From Exophiala sp. HKRS030 (taxonomy: Eukaryota; Ascomycota; Eurotiomycetes; Chaetothyriales; Herpotrichiellaceae): a DNA stretch of 64,000 bases. The DNA lies in NCBI GenBank assembly GCA_023897205.1, contig JAHWDD010000004.1:1240001-1304000 (forward strand). The letters are read 5' to 3'. The notes below the pieces were generated by a model. It did no database searches, had not been told where the DNA came from, and was given only the letters and a program-made list of their open reading frames with translations. The position numbers and the translations under genes were made by a program. Positions 1-10,988 of the stretch are shown here, piece by piece. Each line of letters begins with the position of its first letter. Positions within the stretch are counted from its first letter, which is position 1.

Positions 1-845
1 ATGGGCAAAAGTGCAGTCTCAATATCTGCACTAGACTAGCAGCAATCACAATCTCCATAACGATCATATGCCCTGCGAGGATTTTCAGGCTATTGGGATC
101 TGTCGACACTCCCCTCCATAGTCGTATTTGTTTGGACTTGGTTATGAAAAATCACCGGCTCGGCACAATAAACATTTCGACATCCTGCGTCATAGTGTCG
201 ATATCGAGTCGATTGAGCACTCCGTGCCGAGTTTAGTCGAACATTAGCGAGACGTCGAGGGACACTATCATGTGGAGATTCACGTACAAGGTACAATTTT
301 CTCCCGGAGAGCGGTTTGGACGGAACACATAGTAATGTCCTCTTATGAGGTAAGTCGAGAGGAAGGGGACAGAAGGTGGTCTAGGCGTCCACACCAAAAT
401 TGTACGCCGTACTGTACTCCCACAGGCCTGTGGCTTTGCCTATTGTCAGCCCCAGATGGCCCCATAGTTGTTAGCGAGCCCTGGCCACGGACGATCCTCC
501 GATCGCCTACATTTCGTGGTTCACCAAGTTGGTGAGCCTTACCCCCAATTTCAGCTCCATCGTCTTCGCCGACGACACCAGCAGCAAGGTCCGCACCTAT
601 TCCAAGAACCGTAAGATGATGCTAGTAGGTATCCGGGGCGTCTTAGACACCCATCGAGTGACGACATCCAGGCAATAGTGTTACTGGGCCACTGCGTCCT
701 GAAAAGTGGGAGTATTGTTCCATGTCCATGTGACGGGAGCATCCAGTCCTGATGAAATCTACAAAAGGTAGGGTTGTTCGCTGAGAGAAGGCGTGGCCTA
801 TGCCTTCCTTGTTGACTCGCTAATCCCATCTCTCACGCTCTCACG
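1..845. other. Left-edge intergenic stretch, no gene recognised
   Basis: Only short unconvincing reading frames occur here and none resembles a family I know. The last 100 bases before 846 are the presumed promoter and leader of the aspartic protease gene. A gene remnant cannot be excluded, but nothing supports one. Confidence 0.4.
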
Positions 846-2360
846 ATGAAGCACCTCGTCCTACTCTCCGGCATCTTTACACTTGGTTTGGCCAAGACAG
901 TCCATTTTGATTTCTGGAAGGCGAAAGTCGTTCCTAAATCATCCCTATCTCGTCGTGACAACGATGACTTTAGCGATCCCCTCCATGGCGACTATCACAA
1001 AGTTCAATACTACACCAATGTGACCATTGGCACTCCAGGCCAACCGATTGCCCTTCAGCTCGATACGGGAAGCAGTGACGCCTGGGTACCCTCGATAGAC
1101 GCGGAGGCTTGTGCAGATGATGGCTGCAGTGATTTCGGTGCCTTTGACAAGAACGCTTCTTCGACCTATCGCTTGATCAAAGATAAAGCAGGGACGTTCT
1201 TGATTGTATACGGCGATTTATCGTATTCCACTGGCGACTATTTTACCGATGTCCTATCCTTCAACAAGAACATTACCTTGAAGAACACGACCATGGCATT
1301 GGCCAACGCCACGGCCCTTACTGAAGGAATCATGGGCATTGGCCTCCGATCCAACGAAGCAAGTCTCCTATACGACAAGCCATTCTCTTTCCCTACTGTT
1401 CCAGAACAACTTCGGAACCAAGGTCACATCGACCGGGTTGCGTACTCGTTGTATCTCGACTCGTATGACGACAACACCGGTTCTATCTTGTTTGGAGGCA
1501 TCGATCCTTCCAAATATACCGGCGAACTCCTTGCTCTTCCACTGTCCAAAGATGACGAAGGCAACTATACAGAACTCTCAGTTGCACTGACCCAAATATC
1601 AATTCACGATGGCAACAGCACTCGCCCTCTGGCAGGGACTAAATTCAATACACCTGCGCTTCTCGACTCTGGCACGACTGACTCGTATCTACCACAAGAC
1701 ATTTTCGATGCTCTGTCGGCAGGCCTCGGTGCAACGAAGGATAAGACTACTGGTTTTGCCTACGTCCCTTGTGCCTACCGCAAAAGCAATGTTTCGGTCA
1801 TCTACACTTTTGGAGGAAAAGACGGCGTCAATGTGTCAGTACCGCTGTCCGAGCTGATTGCCGAACAGATTGAGGACGATTCTGCGTACGAAAATGGTAC
1901 TCCGGCATGCTCACTGAACTTTGACGGTACTGACGACGCGAATGGTGTTATTCTCGGTGATAGTTTCCTAAGATCTGCATACGTGGTGTACGATCTGGAG
2001 AATAAGGTCATTGCCCTCGGTCAGGCCAAACTGGGTGGAAAGGCGGCTGCCAACCATACGGCCATCACTGATATCCCTAAAGGCACGAAACTTCCAGGAG
2101 TATCACGAACTGCCACAGTCACAGCTGAGCAGCATACTACTATGTCCCTTGGCGACCCCTCGTACAGCCTGTCGCTTGGATCCATTGGCACACCTACTTT
2201 CAGTCTGCCTGGTGTTTCATTAACTGCTAGTGCATCTGCCACCGCGACTGCAGCCAGGGCAGTGAAGGCAGCCTCAAAAGATAGTGGAGCAGACCTCGTT
2301 GACATTCCGAAGAGCACAAGTGCTATGATAGTGCTGGCTTTTGCAATGTGTATGTTGTAG
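846..2360 (+). CDS. Secreted, probably GPI-anchored aspartic protease (yapsin/OPSB type)
   Basis: A single exon encodes 504 residues of pepsin-family (A1) aspartic endopeptidase. Residues 1-16 look like a signal peptide. A short pro-segment ends near the dibasic RR at 36-37, a plausible kexin site. The first catalytic motif DTGSSD has its aspartate at residue 73, and the second, DSGTTD, at residue 274; each lobe supplies one aspartate. Many N-x-S/T sequons fit a glycosylated extracellular enzyme. A Ser/Thr/Ala-rich linker (about 420-490) leads to a short hydrophobic C-terminus, as in GPI-anchored fungal yapsins that process or shed wall proteins. The anchor is inferred from composition only; the tail is short, so a weakly attached secreted form is possible. 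The start is the first ATG before the signal peptide. A tandem neighbour follows 317 bp downstream. Confidence 0.9.
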   Translation: MKHLVLLSGIFTLGLAKTVHFDFWKAKVVPKSSLSRRDNDDFSDPLHGDYHKVQYYTNVTIGTPGQPIALQLDTGSSDAWVPSIDAEACADDGCSDFGAFDKNASSTYRLIKDKAGTFLIVYGDLSYSTGDYFTDVLSFNKNITLKNTTMALANATALTEGIMGIGLRSNEASLLYDKPFSFPTVPEQLRNQGHIDRVAYSLYLDSYDDNTGSILFGGIDPSKYTGELLALPLSKDDEGNYTELSVALTQISIHDGNSTRPLAGTKFNTPALLDSGTTDSYLPQDIFDALSAGLGATKDKTTGFAYVPCAYRKSNVSVIYTFGGKDGVNVSVPLSELIAEQIEDDSAYENGTPACSLNFDGTDDANGVILGDSFLRSAYVVYDLENKVIALGQAKLGGKAAANHTAITDIPKGTKLPGVSRTATVTAEQHTTMSLGDPSYSLSLGSIGTPTFSLPGVSLTASASATATAARAVKAASKDSGADLVDIPKSTSAMIVLAFAMCML

Positions 2361-2677
2361 TAATAACTAAGATAATGGAAGCTGAAATTGAAATTTGAAT
2401 TGAACATATCTCAGGCACCCTAATAAATAGGTGGGCAAGGCAAGGCTGAATAAGGCTCTCCCGGTTATCGTCTCGTAGCAACGCCAAGGCCCTTGCAATC
2501 ATGACGCCGGATCAACAAATCCTACGCGCATCGCGTCACACTTGACCTCACACCAACACTTCCACTATTTTCGCAAACCATCGGTACAGTATACGTCGGG
2601 CTGCATTGCCTCTACCGGCGCTGGGAGGCTCTGCAACATAGAAGCTGCAATCGCAGCTCAGAGCGTCCTCAGACACC
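2361..2677. other. Intergenic, protease 3' end and promoter of next gene
   Basis: This 317-bp spacer lies between two tandem genes. An AATAAA hexamer sits near 2421 and could serve 3'-end formation of the protease mRNA. I see no gene in it. Confidence 0.4.
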
Positions 2678-4591
2678 ATGCCGCGCCCAGCCCTTCGACG
2701 ACGGCACCTCAACCGAAATGCGCCCACTCCACGCTATGGTGGGAAGATCCCAAACAGCAGTCCAGCCAAGGTGGAGCTCGAGAAGAAGCTTGCGCATAAG
2801 CCTGTAGGACAGAGGCCGACCGACAGCGATGACAGCGATAGGCTCGTTGTCAAGGGAAGTGGTAGGAGGACTCGGCAGCGACAGGAAATTTTTGCCTCGG
2901 GTGCCGTGGGAAGCGGCGACACGCCCGGCGCATATCCCAGTCGGGCACAGAGAAGGAAGAACATGATCCAGGACACCAGGGATATACTCGCGAACGCGCA
3001 GCAAACGTCCTCAGAGCACGTAGCCGATGCGCCTTCAGAGCAGTCTCGACAGGATGGAAATGCTCCATTGACGAATGGGAAGGTCCGCAAAGCGTCAAGT
3101 ATCAAGCAGGGCATATCAGCACCGACCCCAGCGGTGGTGTCCTCTGCTGTCAAGGCGCCGGCGACGCTTCTGGGGTCAGCGCAGCCTACTCCATCGAGGG
3201 AGACCTCGATCCTAGGGAATTTGAAACCGAGACGGAGACAACCTAGTATATTGCAAGATCTCGGCAACGACTCCTCCACCTTTGACCTTGCGGATGAAGA
3301 ACAATTCCTCCCTGACGACGAATCAACCCCCTACAATTTGTCGAAATCCCACAATGCTCCCATCACCCCCGCCACAAACTCACCACAGCTCTCCACATCA
3401 TCGAAGAAGAGGAAGTTTGGGTCTTCTGATCCTGTCCAATCCCACATGGACAATGGACGAACAAGCTCCCCTCTTGCGACGATGGACGCCACAACCGCGT
3501 CACCACAACCTGCTCTTCCTCCCATGCCAGCTTCCGCTCTTCGACAATCGGGCAGAAAGTGTAGAGAACGCGCCGAGGAGGAAGACGACATATTAGCTCC
3601 GCCAGAAAGCAGCAGTTCGTCGTCGCCGTCATCTCCGGCCAAGATATCCCCAGGCCAACCGGCGAAGAAGACGACGAGGGCCAAACCAAGTGAACCAAGC
3701 ACCACCATGACCACGGAACAACTCCGTGCGCTCATGATGCCCACGAAAAGACGGAAAACTACGCGAGGACGTACTCGTGTCTTGGGCGAGTTTGATATTC
3801 CCATGGATTCTGATGCGAACTCTGACAATGTCGAAACATTCGACGATGACGAGGGTGACGAATCCAGTTTCCTTCCTACCCAAAGGAAGGGTCGCAAAAC
3901 AAGGGGTAAAGAACAATCTTCGACCAAAACTGGTAGAAGGAAAACCTCAAAGGCATCTTCTGATTCTGCTGAGCCTCCAGCAGTCAAGCAGAAGAAGAAG
4001 AAGGCCACTGCTACTGTCACTGCTGCTACTGCACGTACAGCAGCAAAATCAGGATCAAGATCAAAATCAAGTACGCGAAAACATTTCACTACTGCTGCTG
4101 CTACCACCGCGCCTATCCTTACGCCCTCCACCTCTACCACACATTCAAGTTCAAATTCAAGAAGGAACCGCGAAACTAAGTCTCCTTCACAGTTCCCCAG
4201 TACTCGTACCGTCGAACTTTCCAAGTCGATCCCCCAAGTCGATCTCGATCTCGAAAATCGTCACCGCAAGTTACATGGTGGCTCCCACCTCGGTCGAGGC
4301 GGCCGACGAAGACAGCCCGAAAATTATATCGTGGACAAGGAAAATCTCACCCCCGACGACGACGACGAGGAGGAGGAGGAGGAAGAGGGGGAGGAATTCT
4401 CGTCAAACGAATTTCGTTCGGGTGAGGGTGAGAGTGATGGATCGCGGGTGGTGACGACGAACGTGGGAGGAAAGTCGGTTGTCGTTGAAAAAGGTAGAGG
4501 GAAATGGGCAGACATTGACGCTTGGGATATGGATTTTGAAGATGTCGAGGTCATGACCGGATCCGGTGGTAGTTCACCGATGAGACGATGA
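2678..4591 (+). CDS. Large disordered, charged protein, probably nuclear; function unknown
   Basis: A single exon gives 637 residues that I do not recognise. The first 40 residues are basic (several R/K clusters). The middle is low-complexity Ser/Pro/Thr with repeated short basic runs such as KKRK, TKRRK and KQKKKKA, all plausible nuclear localisation signals. An acidic run of about ten D/E residues lies near 560-570. The C-terminal 30 residues (GKWADIDAWDMDFEDVEV followed by a Ser/Pro-rich end) look ordered and aromatic, like a short interaction motif. No enzyme motif or zinc finger is visible. The long frame, codon use and single ATG after the protease terminator support a real gene. A chromatin or cell-cycle scaffold is possible but is only a guess from composition. 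The 297-codon frame on the opposite strand is a shadow of it. Confidence 0.75.
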   Translation: MPRPALRRRHLNRNAPTPRYGGKIPNSSPAKVELEKKLAHKPVGQRPTDSDDSDRLVVKGSGRRTRQRQEIFASGAVGSGDTPGAYPSRAQRRKNMIQDTRDILANAQQTSSEHVADAPSEQSRQDGNAPLTNGKVRKASSIKQGISAPTPAVVSSAVKAPATLLGSAQPTPSRETSILGNLKPRRRQPSILQDLGNDSSTFDLADEEQFLPDDESTPYNLSKSHNAPITPATNSPQLSTSSKKRKFGSSDPVQSHMDNGRTSSPLATMDATTASPQPALPPMPASALRQSGRKCRERAEEEDDILAPPESSSSSSPSSPAKISPGQPAKKTTRAKPSEPSTTMTTEQLRALMMPTKRRKTTRGRTRVLGEFDIPMDSDANSDNVETFDDDEGDESSFLPTQRKGRKTRGKEQSSTKTGRRKTSKASSDSAEPPAVKQKKKKATATVTAATARTAAKSGSRSKSSTRKHFTTAAATTAPILTPSTSTTHSSSNSRRNRETKSPSQFPSTRTVELSKSIPQVDLDLENRHRKLHGGSHLGRGGRRRQPENYIVDKENLTPDDDDEEEEEEEGEEFSSNEFRSGEGESDGSRVVTTNVGGKSVVVEKGRGKWADIDAWDMDFEDVEVMTGSGGSSPMRR

Positions 4592-4776
4592 CGAACCCAA
4601 CCCAGTGTAAACACACGCCAAACGGAGAGAGAGAGAGAGAAAGGAAAGGAAAATGAATGAAATGATCCTTCTTCTCTTTTCTCCGCGGATATTTGAACCA
4701 CCTTTTTTTTGCATGTTAAAGTACCATGACTGCCTAATCTACCTATCTAGGTACGCACGATTATGAAATGATCCTC

Positions 4777-4803
4777 TGTGTGTGTGTGTGTGTGTGTGTG
4801 TGT
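4777..4803. repeat. (TG)13 dinucleotide microsatellite
   Basis: An uninterrupted TG run of about 27 nt lies between two genes. It is expected to vary in length between strains. Confidence 0.95.
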
Positions 4804-4881
4804 ACACAGAATGACACCCCCCGTACGAGTTACGACCGGCTTGGGTCACTAGTAGGGGAGGGGCAGCTAGCCCCCAAATGC

Positions 4882-4897
4882 AGGTAGGTAGGTAGGT
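4882..4897. repeat. (AGGT)4 tetranucleotide repeat
   Basis: Four copies of AGGT lie upstream of the CT tract. Related GTAGGTAGGTA runs recur between genes near 10307 and 32238, so the motif is shared across intergenic DNA of this window. Confidence 0.9.
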
Positions 4898-5097
4898 ACC
4901 TATAGAGTCGAGAAATGAAGAAGCCCACTCGAGTTCTACTCGGGGTAGTCGTCAAACAAAAAGCTGTAACTAACACAACCAAGAACCTAAAGTTTGGAGT
5001 TAAACACATTGTTTCTACGTGCTTGTATATCTCATGGACATCGCCTTTGAAAAAGGAAACAAAAGCCAAATCGAAATCAAACGAGACAACCGTTCAC

Positions 5098-5219
<122 letters not shown>

Positions 5220-5512
5220 TTCTTTTCTCTTTGAGATCTTGGACTGGGGTTCATCGTAACGTCCGAAAACAACCACCGAGGTACCAAGGTACGACAGGAG
5301 CAACAACGTATCAAGAAAAGAAGGGACAAAGCTGAGACAGGCGTCGCAGATGACCTGATGCTGACGTGGAGCCTCGCCGGGGTTTCCAACTTGCGTGACC
5401 CGTGTGCCCTCATTTTTTACCTACGAAGTCGCTTGCTGCGTAAGGACTACCGCTGTCAGTGTAAACCTTGGTCAAGTAGGAGAAGCGGCAAACGAAACGA
5501 CGAGATTTCAAC

Positions 5513-6013
5513 CTACACTCTCCGCAGTTCGACGTCCGATTGCTCCTCCTTGATGCTGATCGAATGCTCCCGCTTGGTGATACGTTTGCGCTGAACGTTA
5601 CCGTCGGGAGAGTTGGTACTGGCGGTTGGCAAAAGTGCGATGCAATCGTCGCCGTACTGGGAGGAAGGGCTGTCGTTGTGCTCAGGTTCCATGTCCGTAA
5701 CGTCAGCGCTGGTGGGTTTCGCAGCAAGCAGCTCTCTTCGGGCCTTTGCGAAATTCTCGAAAAACTGCTCTCGGAGGCTCGCATCATGAGTGCCACATAC
5801 ATGGACAGATGTATCGGAGTTTTCGTGCTCGTTGATCACCGTGGCCACCGTGGCCACCGTGGTTTCTGGTCCGGGTGTGATTTGTACACCCAGGGCTGCA
5901 GACCGGTCTCCCTGTGGACCACTCAAGAAGTAGCTGAATCGTGTACTACGATACACATTCCGTGTAACTGGAATAAGTAAAGTATGGGGGGCCATCGTTC
6001 GGCTATGCTCCAT
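5513..6013 (-). CDS. Weak candidate small protein, unknown
   Basis: An open frame of 166 codons starts with ATG at 6013 (a second in-frame ATG follows six codons later). The C-terminal half is hydrophilic and protein-like (acidic and Ser/Asp-rich, ending with a basic patch and an IKEE motif that resembles a SUMO-acceptor consensus). Residues near 52-60 come from a 9-bp tandem repeat (ACCGTGGCC, about 5838-5862) giving Thr-Val-Ala-Thr-Val. I recognise no domain and see no intron evidence. It lies alone in a gene-poor stretch. It may be a lineage-specific gene or a chance frame; I lean slightly to chance. Confidence 0.3.
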   Translation of the reverse strand: MEHSRTMAPHTLLIPVTRNVYRSTRFSYFLSGPQGDRSAALGVQITPGPETTVATVATVINEHENSDTSVHVCGTHDASLREQFFENFAKARRELLAAKPTSADVTDMEPEHNDSPSSQYGDDCIALLPTASTNSPDGNVQRKRITKREHSISIKEEQSDVELRRV

Positions 6014-8223
6014 TCCAGGCGAACCTAGGACTTGTTGCGACGAGGTTGTGATTGAACGGACCCTAACGGTTCGGTCAAGAATTGGCCAGTATCAAGTGAT
6101 CAAGGGCAACCCACGTTGATTCCACTTCTCCTTCAGAGCAGGGCAAATGACGGAAAAATATGCTTGTGTATAGTTGTCTTCCTTTCTGTGTATTGTCAAA
6201 TGTTAAAAAGACCGGACTTGCGGGTGACAGCGAAGAAAGTCGACAATGAGGGTACAGTACATTAGACTAACTTTAGGGCGAAGTCATGAGGGAGATGTAC
6301 ATACGGGCAGAGGGCTTGTATTTAGCCATGAGAGCCCCGCGTTGCTTCTGATCTCTTGAGTGCCAAGCAGTTTGCTCACTGGGACGTATTGTTGTTCTTG
6401 CAGCAGCCGTACTGCAGCTAGCAAAGGCCAGCAAATGGGGCATCATGAAGATGAATCATGTCCCCCACGTTATCGAGCGCGCTTTCGATAGTGCGGGCTC
6501 GCTTGTGGCCAGTAGCGAAGCTTGTCCTGATCGACATCCTCGCCTTGTATGATACAGGTTCCAGAAAAAAGTGAGGCAGCGGCCATCGCTCCAATGGTAA
6601 AGCCTCGACAACCCGCCGTTCGCTTGCTGACGGTGTTCAACACAGCGATGTGGATCCTCGCTAGAGAGACACTTGTCGGGAATGAGGTGGACTCCCCTGA
6701 TTCCCAGCTGAGGAATTGGAAGCCAACACGAGCCTGAAAACACTCTTCATGCAGAATGTGATCTCAAGCCCATGCGAAACATGGTTGGTTGTGTTTCACG
6801 CCCCGCCTCAGCCTCCACCATGGATCCGATCTTGGGTCTGAGGCTGCAGCCCAGTAATCCAGATCACTGATGGTGCAGCATAATGACAAGCAGGTAACAG
6901 GTAGCAGACAGTAGACAATGAAATATGAAGATGAAGCAGGTGTGCGTTGTCACACACCGCTTTGAAAACATCAAGGGTCAGGGTTGACGGGTGAACTTGA
7001 ATGCTGCCGGGCCTGGCCAGCGTCGGGCAGCAGGAATCGATGCTTTATCCAATCAACCCTTGTTCCTGAAAGTGGTGCATCCAATCAAGGCTCTCACACC
7101 CGCACACGACGCCCAGAGGCATGCTGGTCTCGTGGTGCCAGCACAGCTTCATCCCTGCAGCTGTTACACAATCCCTGCAATCTTGTGCGGCGTGAAGAAT
7201 TGATCTAACCGGGTCGTTTGCTGTCTCTTCATCTGGTGAATTGATCATGCTGATCTTTCTCAGCGACATTGGTAATGAATAATCTAACTCCCCCACAGCT
7301 ATGGGCTGACAGAGATCTCCGAGCTGCCGCAGCTTGTGCTTGAGAACTCTCAGCCTCATCATCGATCAGTCGCTCATTCTTGTTACCACCAAACCACCAC
7401 TGGGTGGGCTTCAGGTGTAGCAGGGGAAAATATTCGTCCATGCTTCTGTGTAGCCAGCAAGTCGATCTGTTGAGAGACAATGTATAATAAAGGACGGAAG
7501 CCAAGATAGAGTTTGTTCGTGGAGGATCATTCCTCAAGAAAATACTAAAGAGCCGTGTGGACAGATTTGTAGGGTATTTAGAGAGTCTCGTATGGCTAAA
7601 CCCTTGCGAAGATGGACAGGTTGATGTTCCATTGCGACCCGGACCCAAGGTCTATATGAGAAGATCTTGCGTAGAGAATGCGGATGGAATATGGCTGAAC
7701 ATATGCATACAATGGTTGAAATCACCACATCGTTGTACAAAGTCGGTACTTACCAGGCAGGGTAACGAGGTATGTACCTCCTCCGTTCAAACTGTAGGTA
7801 GATCGATACCTGGATCAAGGTACCAGGCAATTGAGGGAGATGCCAAGACTCTGGGGGACGCTCAAGGCAAATAATAATAAAATAAGTCGTAGGCAGCAAC
7901 TGCCACCAATTCATTCAGTGGGTCTCACATGCGATCACGACCTCATCATCAACTGCGGTTTGGAGAAACCACCATATGCCTGGACTCATTTACGACTCAC
8001 TCAACAACTCATTCACTCTTACATCCCAGATATCTCTTTTTGCAGAGTAAACCTCGCCATCACTTCCACTCTTGAATCTCCTGTCAGTTGTGGCATGCCT
8101 ACAATTTGACAACCTCACCAGTCCTTCGCGACCCTCATCCCCAACCTATCTACCGCTGCTTGTCCTATGGCACACTCGTCGTGACCAGCCCCGTTGCCCG
8201 TGTCTTTTGACGGAATAAACACC
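6014..8223. other. Gene-poor stretch, nothing recognised
   Basis: About 2.2 kb holds only short frames with unconvincing composition on both strands. I see no transposon motif, terminal inverted repeat or RNA gene. The final few hundred bases are the presumed promoter and leader of the COP9 subunit gene. Confidence 0.5.
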
Positions 8224-9734
8224 ATGGAGAAGCTCTTGGAGCTTAGCGCGGCGCTTACTCCGACCTTGCAAGCCCAGGATGAAGACGAATATGACAGAAA
8301 AGCACAGGCGCTGGTCTCCGCGTTGAACAAACACCCTTGGCAAGATCAGCCGGCTGTGAAAGATGAGGACCTTGATGTGAGTGACAAAGGAATTCATCAC
8401 TATGTAACGACTAACATTTGTAGGGCATCCCTTATTCTGACACCATTGTCGTCCTCTACTTCCTCGTCGCTGCAATAGAGGCAGCCAGCGCAGGTGAAAA
8501 AGCCGCCTCGAGACAATTACCTACCGCCGTCCTACCAGGAGGATCATTATGGGGACACATCACTCAATGCCTTCTCGAATTCGATCCGGTCCAGGTACGG
8601 TACTGCGGGTCTTACTTGTTGAAAGTAATCGACTGTGTGGCAGTTGGAGCGGAACAGACTGAGGACTACGTACCCGCCATACAGTTGTTACACCATGTTA
8701 TTCCACGATTAGACGATACCTCTTCCACCCTAACCTCCACACACCGCACATTCCTGCGAATATGCCTCTTGGCACACGCGTACAGCCAGGCCATCGACAT
8801 CCTTGAAAGACCAATCTATCACGTTCCACTGTCGCAGAATGATCCCCAGATATCCGCCAACCTGTGTTCGGCTTCCCAGCCAGGCTGGAAATACCTTAGT
8901 ACGGCCACGGGTCTGACGCAGCCGGTCACAAGTCGCACGTTCATGGAATACTACCTCCTCGGTGGTCTGTGTTACATGGCAATAGGGCAATATCGAGAGG
9001 CTCTATTCTTTTTCGAAATCGTTGTATCGACCCCAACTGTGCCCAACGTGGCCAGCCTCATCATGATCGAAGCATACAAGAAATGGCTTCTCGTTGGCCT
9101 CCTCCTCGATGGTGTTGCTCGCACGGCCCCCAAGACCGCGTCCTCCAGCGCAATGAGATATATTCGGGCTATTGCGAGACCGTACGAATGTGTGGCAGAA
9201 GCATTCAAGGCAAACGACATCGAACGCTTGCGTGAAGAAATTGAGGCCGGAGTTGGCGTTTGGCAAGAAGATGGCAATTATGGACTCATGGGTGAAGTCT
9301 TTCAGACCTACCGCAAATATTCGATCAGAAGAATTGGCAAGACTTTTGAAGCCCTTCCGATCGCCGACATTGCAGCAAGAACCTCGCCATATCCAGACAA
9401 CATTGACGAGACAAAGGCTTACATTGAGACAATGATTCTCAAGGGGGAACTTGACGCCGTATTCATGTCCTCTGGGAAAGGAGACATGTTACGGTTCTTG
9501 CCGGAAACACCCAAAGCCGAGGCCCAAGTCGTATCCCTACTGGCATCGCGCACCCAAGAACTTGCAGGCCTCCTGGCACAAGTAAAGGACAGCGAGCATC
9601 GCCTTGGAATGAGTAAAGAATACATTGACTACTTGAAGAAACTCAAGAAGATGAAGGATGATGACAAGAAGGGTAGTTCTTCCGGTAAGGCACGGGCTGA
9701 CGATGTCGATGAAGATATGATGGATGAATACTAG
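8224..9734 (+). CDS. csn3: COP9 signalosome subunit 3
   Basis: Two exons, 8224-8376 and 8424-9734, are separated by a 47-bp intron (GTGAGT...TAG, phase 0) and give about 487 residues. The product matches CSN3, a scaffold subunit of the COP9 signalosome, which removes Nedd8 from cullin-RING ubiquitin ligases and in Aspergillus links light, development and secondary metabolism (family knowledge). The helical-repeat body is followed by a PCI-type region around residues 280-400 and an acidic/basic C-terminal tail ending near DDVDEDMMDEY. The start is chosen because ATG at 8224 begins the conserved N-terminal helix and splices in frame. A longer upstream in-frame extension lacks similarity and begins with a non-ATG codon. 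No motif is missing; CSN3 has no catalytic residues. Confidence 0.85.
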
Positions 9735-10769
9735 AACGATGGTCTTGCCATGCAGTCTGATCGACCTGTAACCGAAAAGTTGCGGTCTCTGCAGATAACA
9801 TCCGTGATTGGGTACTTGCGTGCCTGGGATGATAGAAGGAAATGACGTGCGATGGTAGTGAACCGTATTACGATGTAACGACTGCGTTGTGGAGACAATA
9901 TCACATTGGACTTTGGAAGGCGATCAGGCAGTTTTATGCATGGGCCAGACATCAGCGAGTGCGGCCGGCGTTTGAGGAAGCAGGATCGCCTCTACCAGAA
10001 GTTCATGATCATGGTATTAAAAAAGTTCCTGGTACAGATCTGAAAGATGCGAGATCTACCACAATTGGTGTGCAGCAAGACTATGCGAAGCATACACATA
10101 GTAACTAGAGGATGGACTCCGGTCGACAATACTGACAGGAGCCTTGGACGATCGGAATGTAGCCTCTCATGACTTAAAGCCAGACCAATAGACGACTTGA
10201 AGCGAAGAAGAGAACATGTGGCACCCGTTGACGATTGCACCATGAATGCATATATATACACACGGAGCAACAAAAGTATGTAATGATTGAAACTCGTACT
10301 CCGTACGTAGGTAGGTACTAGATACATACACATGGTAGTCAAAACTATAGCTCACTGAGGAATTGAGACCACACTGTCCGCTCTTAAAACAAAACGGACT
10401 CGACGCGAATCCCAGTGACCCCCCGGTGGAGGGAGATGACAGCGCCGTGGTCATGGTCGAACCACGAAGGTGCTTTCTTACTGTCTCTTCCCTTCCAGCA
10501 GGAAACCGAGAATTCATGAAGATGTGGATCACCGAAATCCCTCCTTCTCATTTTCTCACGGCGCATCACCAATCCCCCTTCCTTTCTCCCTCCACTAATC
10601 GCCACGATGTGTCATTTTTGGTTTTTGCATGAGAAAAAGTCTGTCGGTGGTAGACGAGACCCCAAGCAAAAAAAGAGTGGAATGATTCGACTTTGAAATA
10701 AGTGACTGAAGGAACAAAAAAATCGTACAACACCACCCCTAAACGTAGTAAAACGCCTTTCCAACCAAA
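9735..10769. other. Intergenic, CSN3 3' region
   Basis: About 1 kb follows csn3. An ATG-initiated frame of 88 codons at 9842-10108 has no recognisable features and probably lies in the 3' untranslated region. One TACGGAGTA motif (reverse orientation, about 10297) is followed directly by a GTAGGTAGGTA run. Confidence 0.5.
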
Positions 10770-10968
10770 ATGACCAAGGGTATTGGTGAGAGGTTCAATT
10801 TTTGTTTTGGTCTTTTATTCCTTGGCCGCAGGTTACGTTTTGACAATCTATGCAGTAGCGCTGGCCCCGGTATCTGTGGTCGCGGTGACCCTTTCAATCT
10901 CAATCTTGGGCATGCTTGCCGAGGCACTACCGAGGTCGGTCGCTCGTGCATTTGGGTTCTTGGTATAG
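10770..10968 (+). CDS. Small spliced membrane protein, unknown
   Basis: Two exons, 10770-10785 and 10832-10968, are joined across a 46-bp intron (GTGAGA...CAG, phase 1) and give 50 residues: MTKGIG, a long hydrophobic segment (residues about 7-38), then a short Arg-containing tail ending FGFLV. Support comes from clean splice sites, a purine-rich start context (AAA before ATG) and a strongly hydrophobic, bias-free product that appears only after splicing. It would be a one- or two-pass membrane microprotein. I do not recognise the family; small subunits of ER or mitochondrial membrane complexes have this look, but that is inference. Its stop lies 20 bp from the stop of the convergent Isu1 gene, so the two 3' ends must overlap as antisense transcripts. 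Confidence 0.6.
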
Positions 10969-10988
10969 TAGTTGCCTTGATTGGGGAG

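Noticed and set aside
540..670. Stretch reading VFADDTS, reminiscent of a reverse-transcriptase FADD box
   Set aside because: The frame is short, ends in a stop soon after, and no neighbouring reverse-transcriptase motif is present; chance similarity.
3331..4224. 297-codon minus-strand frame
   Set aside because: It is antisense to the disordered protein gene and its composition mirrors that gene's codon bias.
9842..10108. 88-codon plus-strand frame after csn3
   Set aside because: It has a real ATG but no recognisable feature, and it lies where the csn3 3' untranslated region is expected.
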